Positions 58,121-64,000 of a stretch of 64,000 nucleotides of DNA are shown piece by piece. Numbering within the stretch: position 1 is the stretch's first letter; each line of letters begins with the position of its first letter. The stretch spans positions 37,017,296-37,081,295 of the forward strand of contig NC_030386.2 in the NCBI RefSeq assembly GCF_001625215.2, read 5' to 3'. The notes beneath the pieces were generated by a model, which had not been told where the DNA came from, ran no database searches, and saw nothing but the letters and a program-made list of their open reading frames with translations. A program made the translations under genes and the position numbers. Origin of the DNA: Daucus carota subsp. sativus. Taxonomy: Eukaryota; Streptophyta; Magnoliopsida; Apiales; Apiaceae.

Positions 58121-58317
58121 TGATTGCATAATTAAAACTTAAAAGGTCTTTGTAGCAACGGATCACACACGGATAACTATTTTTTATTTAGATGGAAATA
58201 TTGTTGTGATTGCATAATTAAAAGGTCTTTGTAGCAACGGATCACACACCGATAACTATTTTTTATTTAGATGAAAATATTGTTGTGATTGCATAATTAA
58301 AAAGTCTTTGTAGTAAG
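58121..58317 (+). repeat. tandem repeat, 79-86-bp unit, about 2.4 copies
   Basis: TGATTGCATAATTAAAA starts at 58121, 58207 and 58286. The first unit overlaps the right target duplication of the hAT-like element, so the array began at the pre-insertion site. Confidence 0.85.
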
Positions 58318-58963
58318 GAGCCGATAAAAATCACTACCTATCTCAAAAGCATGACAAAAAGTCAAAACACTGAGTAAATCTGTAATAGAGCCATGTCCCG
58401 ACTTAAGGTCAGAGATTTTCCGATTTTAAATTGAAAAATGTTTGTTTGTGTAATAGAAAGCTAACTTAAAGTCAGAAATAAGTTGGAAACTGACTTAAAA
58501 CCATAATTTAGTTTGAGGTATTTCTTTCAAGAAAATTAATTTTTTTAAACTTTTTTTTGAAAAAGTTTACTCACAAGACATAAATTTTCTTGTTTTATTA
58601 TTATATTTTTAATAAGTCATAAATCATTAATAAATCAAAATCATCCAAACATATATTCAACTTCTACCGCTAATTTTAGGTTGACTTTACATAATATAAT
58701 AATACACTTGACATATACAAATATAGTTTATTATTAATATATTAATTAACAAGGCATAATAAATATTAATACAGTGACGAAATTCTAAGTCCGATAATGA
58801 TCTGTCACCAAATTTCTAATAAAATAAAGTTTACGGAATATAGTTTTTAGTTTGTTTTTGTGGCTAAATAAAATTCTTTAGTGTTCTTTCAGTATCCTAT
58901 TAGAAAGAATAAATAACTTAATATTCTATTAAGTATTTTATATTAGCAATCAAATACAATAAG
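58318..58963. other. intergenic sequence with MITE remnant
   Basis: 58395-58665 resembles the interior of the GAGCCTGTTTG MITE at 30338-30840 (AAGTCAGAAATAAG, TTTTTAATAAGTCATAAATC), without recognisable ends. The remainder is AT-rich with no gene. Confidence 0.45.
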
Positions 58964-58965
58964 TA

Positions 58966-59108
58966 CTCCCTCCGACTAGAATTTAAGATTTTATACCAGT
59001 AAAAAGCATTTGTTACCTACTTTAAAATGTAATTGTTAGATTTTAAAATTTTATAAGAATAATTTAAAATTTTAGTTACAATTTATTCGATTGAAGTAGT
59101 CGGAGAAA
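58966..59108. mobile_element. Stowaway-like MITE, 143 bp
   Basis: The left end is CTCCCTCCGACTAG and the reversed right end is TTTCTCCGACTAC. Flanked by TA at 58964-58965 and 59109-59110. Confidence 0.75.
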
Positions 59109-59362
59109 TAGACTATTTCGCTAATAATTCAGAGAGTTCGATTTCACTTGAAAACTAATCCAGGGAAAATTAACAATTAAATATTCTGTATGTGTTATTT
59201 AAACTGAGTGAATATGATAATTCACTGCAAGGCAAAGGGAGAAGCACTCTCTTGCGTAAGTAGATTCATGAACCAAGTAATCATCCTGCAAAAGAAACAT
59301 AACCTCTATACTATAAGCTTTAACGCTTATAACGTATTAGCATTTCTTGAGAGTCCATAACT

Positions 59363-61276
59363 ATGGAGACGAACACGTTTAAGCTAAAATTTTTGAGCAA
59401 AACCTATGTAAAGCCGAAGAAATTAGTAGGCAGGAAAGTGTGCCAGCTTATTACATTTGATCTCCCTTTCTTATCCATCCAGTACACGCAGAAGATTATA
59501 ATATACAGAGGGGTCGATTTTGAAAACATGGTAGACAAACTCAAGGATGGCCTAAGTGTGGTTTTGCAAGATTTCTACCAACTTGCTGGGAGCTTAGGGA
59601 GAGATGAAGACGGGGTTGTTAGGGTGGAATATGATGATGATTCGAATGGTGTGGAGGTGGTGGTGGCATCCATGGAGGTGAGAGAGGTGTCAGAATTGAT
59701 GACTGCTGAGAGTGCGAATGACTTAATAGATTTGGTGCCTTTAACTGGTGTTTACAATTTGGAGGGGTTCCATCGTCCATTGCTGGCTATTCAGGTATTG
59801 CTTATTCATGTGAATTGTTTTGCGTTTTAGTATTTTATCATCGAAAAATGCTTCATGCACAAAATTTATCATCACTGTGTTGGATTGTTGTTTTAGTATT
59901 CAATTATTCATGGTAGCTTAGTCAAATGAGGTGCGGGATAGATCATGTTATTTAGGCGATTATATAGTTGTTGGCGAATTTGTACATGAACAAGGTGCTA
60001 TGCTAACACTATACACATACTTGTTAGCGGAGATCATGTTATTTAGGCAATTATATAGTTGTTGGTGAATTTGTACATGAACAAGGTGCTATGCTAACAC
60101 TATACACATACAATTGTTAGCGGATTCTTGAGTCATCGGTATCAAAATTGGTCGTTTATGAGTCCGAGTCTTGAACTTTATTCGATTCGGCTCCTTCTAG
60201 CTTTTTTCTGAATATTTTTCAATGGTTACGTACGATAAGCTTTAAGCCTGTTTTTCTTGTGCCCAATGTTTTCACAGACCCTTTTATCATATGCATTTTT
60301 GCCTTGGCCTGAGAACATCGATTATCTGTCATTTGTGTTGTTCTTCGTTAAGCCTAACAAGTAACAACATCGAGACCGGAGAGGCTTCACTTCAAAATCC
60401 TCATCCGATTTTTCTAAATCTGCAGCTCACAAAACTCAAGGATGGACTGGTACTAGGCTGTGCCTTCAACCATGGCGTCTTGGATGGTACTTCGATGTGG
60501 CATTTCATGACTTCATGGGCCAACACGTGCAATAGGTCTCCCACCCTTTTGATCCCACCATTTCTCAACCGCACAGCAGCCCGGAACAGCCGTGTGCCAT
60601 TCAATTTTCAACCACCAAACCAGGACCTACCACTGATAAGAGACAAAATCTTCAAGTTCTCCAACTCAAAAATTGAAGAAATGAAGTCAATTGTCAATTC
60701 AACTCATCCAACGTCTCGGATCCTATCTCAACATTCCAAGCTTTCTCTAGCCATGCGTGGCGTGCAATTACTCGAGCTCGCCAACTGAAGCCAGATGATC
60801 ACTCTGTTTTAGCCGTTTTTGCAGACATCCGGAAAAGAATAAGTCCTCCCATGCCGAGAACCTACTTTGGAAACCTAATTCAAGCTGCATTTGCAGTTAG
60901 TACAGTGGGACTTTTGTTAACGCAGCCACCTTTGTACAGTGCAAAATTGATCCACAAGGCTATTAACCAGAAAGATGCTAAAGCCATTGAAGGAACCTGC
61001 AAGTTGTTTGAGAAAAACCCGAAGATCGTTAGGCTTGAGGATGCCGGGCCAAATAGCGTGTTAATGGCAAGCTCACCGAGGTTCAAGGTTTACGACGTGG
61101 ACTTTGGTTGGGGAAGGCCGGAGAGTGTGAGAAGTGGGATAAACAACCGGTTTGATGGGATGGTGTTTTTGCATGAGGGCAAGAGTGGAGGGAAAAGCAT
61201 CGATGTAGATATCAGTTTGCAAGCTAATGCTATGAAGAAACTAGAAGCCGACAAGGAGTTCCTTATGGAGCCTTAG
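59363..61276 (+). pseudogene. second DCR-like BAHD acyltransferase, frameshifted in exon 2
   Basis: Tandem paralogue of the gene at 53255, same strand, with the intron at the identical phase-0 position. Exon 1 is 59363-59794 (144 codons) and exon 2 is 60426-61276 (851 nt, not a multiple of three). HXXXD is HGVLD (His160, Asp164), and DFGWG is present in its exact consensus form near the end. The frame is correct from 60426 to about 60718, then BAHD homology continues one base out of phase from the codon at 60719 to the stop at 61274, with no other damage. This is a net loss of one base (or gain of two). As written, the protein would stop at 60788. With one lesion only, it is either a young pseudogene or a sequencing/assembly error in a functional gene. 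Confidence 0.85.
59941..60125 (+). repeat. tandem duplication in the intron, 91-bp unit
   Basis: GATCATGTTATTTAGGC occurs at 59941 and 60032, and the two units are nearly identical through ACACATAC and GTTAGCGGA. The duplication is recent. Confidence 0.9.
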
Positions 61277-61440
61277 AAGTGTGGCGAAAATTTGTCCGTA
61301 CTCTATAATACGTTTTTGTATTCAAATACATCGATCATCGAATGCTAATTGAACTGTTTCTTTCTTGTATACTGTATACACTAGTACTGGATGTAATATG
61401 AATTTGTGCTACTTTGACACTTTGGCTTCAATTTTTATAA

Positions 61441-61814
61441 GGGTCCAGCTCCTAGCATACGTATGCTAGGGGCCTGTTAAAAATCATACAGTTTCTTGGC
61501 CGTTGGATGCATATCCAGCGGCCAGGATTAAAACTAAATTTTAATATGTCTAGCGCTTTTTTAGCGCTGCACGAGGGAAATTCTGTCCAGCGCTAAAAAA
61601 GCGCTGGACGGTTTTTAAATCATGACCGCTGATTTGTCCATTGGACTACTGAAAGATTGTGTGTTCGGGCTCCCCAACAATCGATTGCTGGGACCTCGAC
61701 CCTTTTTTTTTAGCGCTGGACGGTTTTTAAATCATGACCGCTGATTTGTCCATTGGACTACTGAAAGATTGTGTGTTCGGGCTCCCCAACAATCGATTGC
61801 TGGGACCTCGACCC
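61441..61814. mobile_element. Mutator-like MITE, 374 bp
   Basis: The left end is GGGTCCAGCTCCTAGCA and the reversed right end is GGGTCGAGGTCCCAGCA (14 of 17 match). It has a perfect 9-bp target duplication TTTTTATAA (61432-61440 and 61815-61823). The interior contains AGCGCT palindromes and a 112-bp tandem duplication (units from 61601 and 61713). No coding capacity. Confidence 0.88.
61601..61814 (+). repeat. tandem duplication, 112-bp period, inside the Mutator-like MITE
   Basis: GCGCTGGACGGTTTTTAAAT begins at 61601 and 61713, and each copy runs through the terminal CTCGACCC. The right end of the element is therefore duplicated, with an internal copy of the terminus at ~61702. Confidence 0.92.
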
Positions 61815-61823
61815 TTTTTATAA

Positions 61824-62540
61824 ATGTAACAGTAATAGTCCTCAGGTGTGTGAAGAGGAAGTTTACTATCAAAGCATATCTATCGACATTCTTCTGAAAC
61901 CTGGGACAGTGCGAAACGGATATTTTTGGAATAGTCTCAGGAAGCGGCGGAACACAATAATTTAAACAAAATCATCAAAAGATTTGACAACTCCGCTGAA
62001 TGTACATCCTTTTATATCAATTACTCCCTCCGTTTATATTTACATCTTTAATTTGATATATCAGGATTGTTTATGACATATCATTTTATATGAATTATTA
62101 ATCATATAAATTGTTTAAACTTTCTCTCCCATTCACAAGTTCGAAATTGTTTGACCAAAATTGTTATACTTGAAATTACAACTTCATAGTAAAATTTTCT
62201 ATATTTTTTGGTTTGGAAAAGAGTAAAAATCTAATTTTAAGAATTTCATGTATATGTATTTATATTATAAATATTCAATTGAAATAAAGTGACATATAAA
62301 AATATTAGAAAAATTCAATCAAAAATCACACATATTAATCTAAATTCTAATAACGCTATAAATTTTTATTTCAAAAATAAATAAATAAATAACGCTATAA
62401 ATTACTCCATTTATCCGTCCTCCATTAATACAAACAATTTACCTATCCTATCTCCCAGAAGATCTTACTGTTACCTAACTGGAAGTGTGGAACATAACTA
62501 AACTCATCCATTAACGGCATCTGTTTCTAACCGTCTAAAA
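61824..62540. other. intergenic sequence with partial Stowaway end
   Basis: CTCCCTCCGTTTATATTTAC at ~62034 is a Stowaway-type terminus, but no inverted partner was found before 62450, so it is a fragment. The rest is AT-rich with no gene. Confidence 0.4.
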
Positions 62541-62546
62541 GCCAGT

Positions 62547-62574
62547 CACGTGCGAGTCCAACGACTATCACGTG
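62547..62574. promoter_or_regulatory. two G-boxes (CACGTG) 22 bp apart
   Basis: CACGTG at 62547-62552 and 62569-62574 lie ~170 bases upstream of a leader-like C-rich region ending at a splice donor (62742). Paired G-boxes are typical targets of bZIP/bHLH factors in plant promoters. The target gene is beyond the right edge. Confidence 0.5.
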
Positions 62575-62639
62575 CCAAACACAACCATCTCCTCACAACC
62601 AACCCAACCCCAATTCACCCAAAAATTTCTGGTTTTATA

Positions 62640-64000
62640 CTAACCCTAGCCCCTCCCCCCTATCTATTCACCCCCCACACACCTATACATACACCTATAC
62701 ATACACACAAACATTGCTCCTTCTTCACTCCATACTTTCAGGTACAATCTCTTTCATTTTCTACATTTTATCTCCTTTTTTTCTCTTTTTAACCTCTTTT
62801 TTTTACTTATTTTCGTGGCGTTACTATCGAAGTTTTCATTTTTATTGTTTCATTTCTATGAATTACAGAATTAGAGCTTAATTATATGGTTTCATCATTC
62901 AATTTGAATCTGTTTTGTTGCCAATTGTGTGTTGGATTGTATGTGTGTGTAATTGTTGCTTTGAGTGATTTGATTTGGTGTGTAATTCGATGCGCAACTA
63001 GAACTTTGATTATTAGATGTAATTGTTGATATCGATATTCAATTGTGTCTTGCAATCGGTTTTTTATCCGTGAATTGTGTTTTGTAGTTGAGCTTGCTTT
63101 AGGAAGTCCTTGTGCTGTTTACTGGCTTATTTGATTCGCGATTTGTGTTTTGTATTAGTCGTGTTTTGATTCAATTAATTAGAGCTTGATTATTTGATTG
63201 CTATGTTTAATTCTGTGAACAATTTGAATGATTATATTGTTATTTTACCTTGAATGATTTGATTTGTTAACGCGAAAGATTGTCGTGGATTGATTCAATT
63301 ACTTTATGGGAATTTGCGGTAGCTTGTATCTTCTAATCTTAATACAGTATTAGATAGTAGTTTGTATCTTGAATTGTGTTCTCTGCAAGCATGATTTTGG
63401 AAGTTCTTTTGCTATGTTTTAAATTTTTTAATTAATCGTGTCACAATTAGACAGATAGTCAAATAGACTAGGCACCTGCAAAATTGGAAATAACGAGGAT
63501 AAAACCCATTGCTGTAGTAACTTTTTTAGTTTTTAACTTTAGTGGATATTGTACATGTTGTCATATTCGCCTGATATACACTTTTAAATACATTTCAGAA
63601 AATTATAGAGTGTCAATAGAAGAAATTCCAGCTGAACCCTCCCTCTGTAGTAAATATTATTAAAGAAGTAGCAAAGGATATATTAAATATGTATAGTAGG
63701 CTGACATCCACGAATGTTACTTTTATTAATAAATTACTTAGCTTTAAGTTAATACAGCGTTGATTTATGCTTTTCAGGATTTCTTGGGCCTAGCACATTC
63801 TTCGCAACACATTTGAGTAGAGAGACAAGTTCAAGACAGCCATCTAATAAGACAAAGATTATACTCGCATATAGGTGTAAGGCATTGTGCGATTTTTGAT
63901 TCAACTACTTTAAGAGTTTATATTATCATCCGAAAAAGTTTATCTACTGTGGAAGAACCTTCTTTAGGTACCTTCGCTAAGAAGCATCTCAGTTTACAGC
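62640..64000 (+). other. 5'-UTR exons and intron of a gene continuing past the right edge
   Basis: A CT/AC-rich leader ends TTTCAG|gtacaa (exon end 62741). The intron of ~1 kb is T-rich and ends ttttcag at 63777. The exon from 63778 to the edge contains no ATG that I could find, so it is still untranslated leader. The direction is inferred from donor, acceptor and composition. The product cannot be named. Confidence 0.5.

Noticed and set aside
62034..62420. Stowaway element near 62.0-62.4 kb
   Set aside because: The second CTCC-like site near 62405 is in the same orientation, not inverted; treated as a fragment only.
1..64000. tRNA, rRNA, CRISPR array, bacterial-type operon signals
   Set aside because: None seen by eye on either strand; the sequence is plant nuclear. 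A tRNAscan or covariance-model search could still find a missed small RNA.

Overview
The window is nuclear DNA of a flowering plant, most likely a eudicot. It is AT-rich, genes carry canonical GT-AG introns, and the intergenic space is packed with plant-type transposons (Copia/Sirevirus, Helitron, Mutator-like, hAT-like and Stowaway-like elements). Protein similarities recalled from memory suggest an asterid, possibly Apiaceae, but that is a weak inference. No rRNA, tRNA or CRISPR was seen.

Layout. (1) 1-7.4 kb: a plus-strand gene for a small conserved plant protein of unknown function (CDS 4395-5027) behind a long 5'-UTR intron that holds a foldback repeat. (2) 9.0-13.1 kb: a large plus-strand gene (1290 aa) for a nuclear-looking acidic/RS-RG-rich protein, called gene A here. 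(3) 15.1-16.9 kb: a Mutator-like element with ~176-bp terminal inverted repeats and a perfect 9-bp target duplication. (4) 17.8-21.2 kb: a complete eight-exon ferric reductase oxidase gene (FRO, 718 aa) with MITEs in two introns. (5) 23.8-29.8 kb, minus strand: gene B (1250 aa), a diverged paralogue of gene A, so the two paralogues lie tail to tail around FRO. (6) 31.8-34.1 kb, minus strand: a four-coding-exon PATRONUS1/securin-like gene with two D-boxes and an AACGG promoter element. (7) 35.1-48.4 kb: several MITEs, one of them broken by an 11.9-kb very young Sirevirus-type Copia retrotransposon (apparently identical 506-bp LTRs, 5-bp target duplication) with gag, pol and a third 1216-aa ORF. 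(8) 53.3-61.3 kb: two tandem BAHD acyltransferase genes of the DCR type. The first looks intact and carries a 1.27-kb Helitron in its intron. The second has a one-base frameshift in exon 2. (9) 61.4-64 kb: a small Mutator-like MITE, then the promoter and untranslated leader of a gene that continues past the right edge.

The host genes are not an operon and share no single pathway: iron reduction (FRO), cohesin protection/cell cycle (PANS1) and cuticle or cutin acylation (DCR-like) sit side by side as in ordinary plant euchromatin. Exon structures were built by hand from splice signals, reading-frame continuity and remembered family sequences. Every multi-exon CDS below except the frameshifted one adds up to a whole number of codons with matching intron phases.
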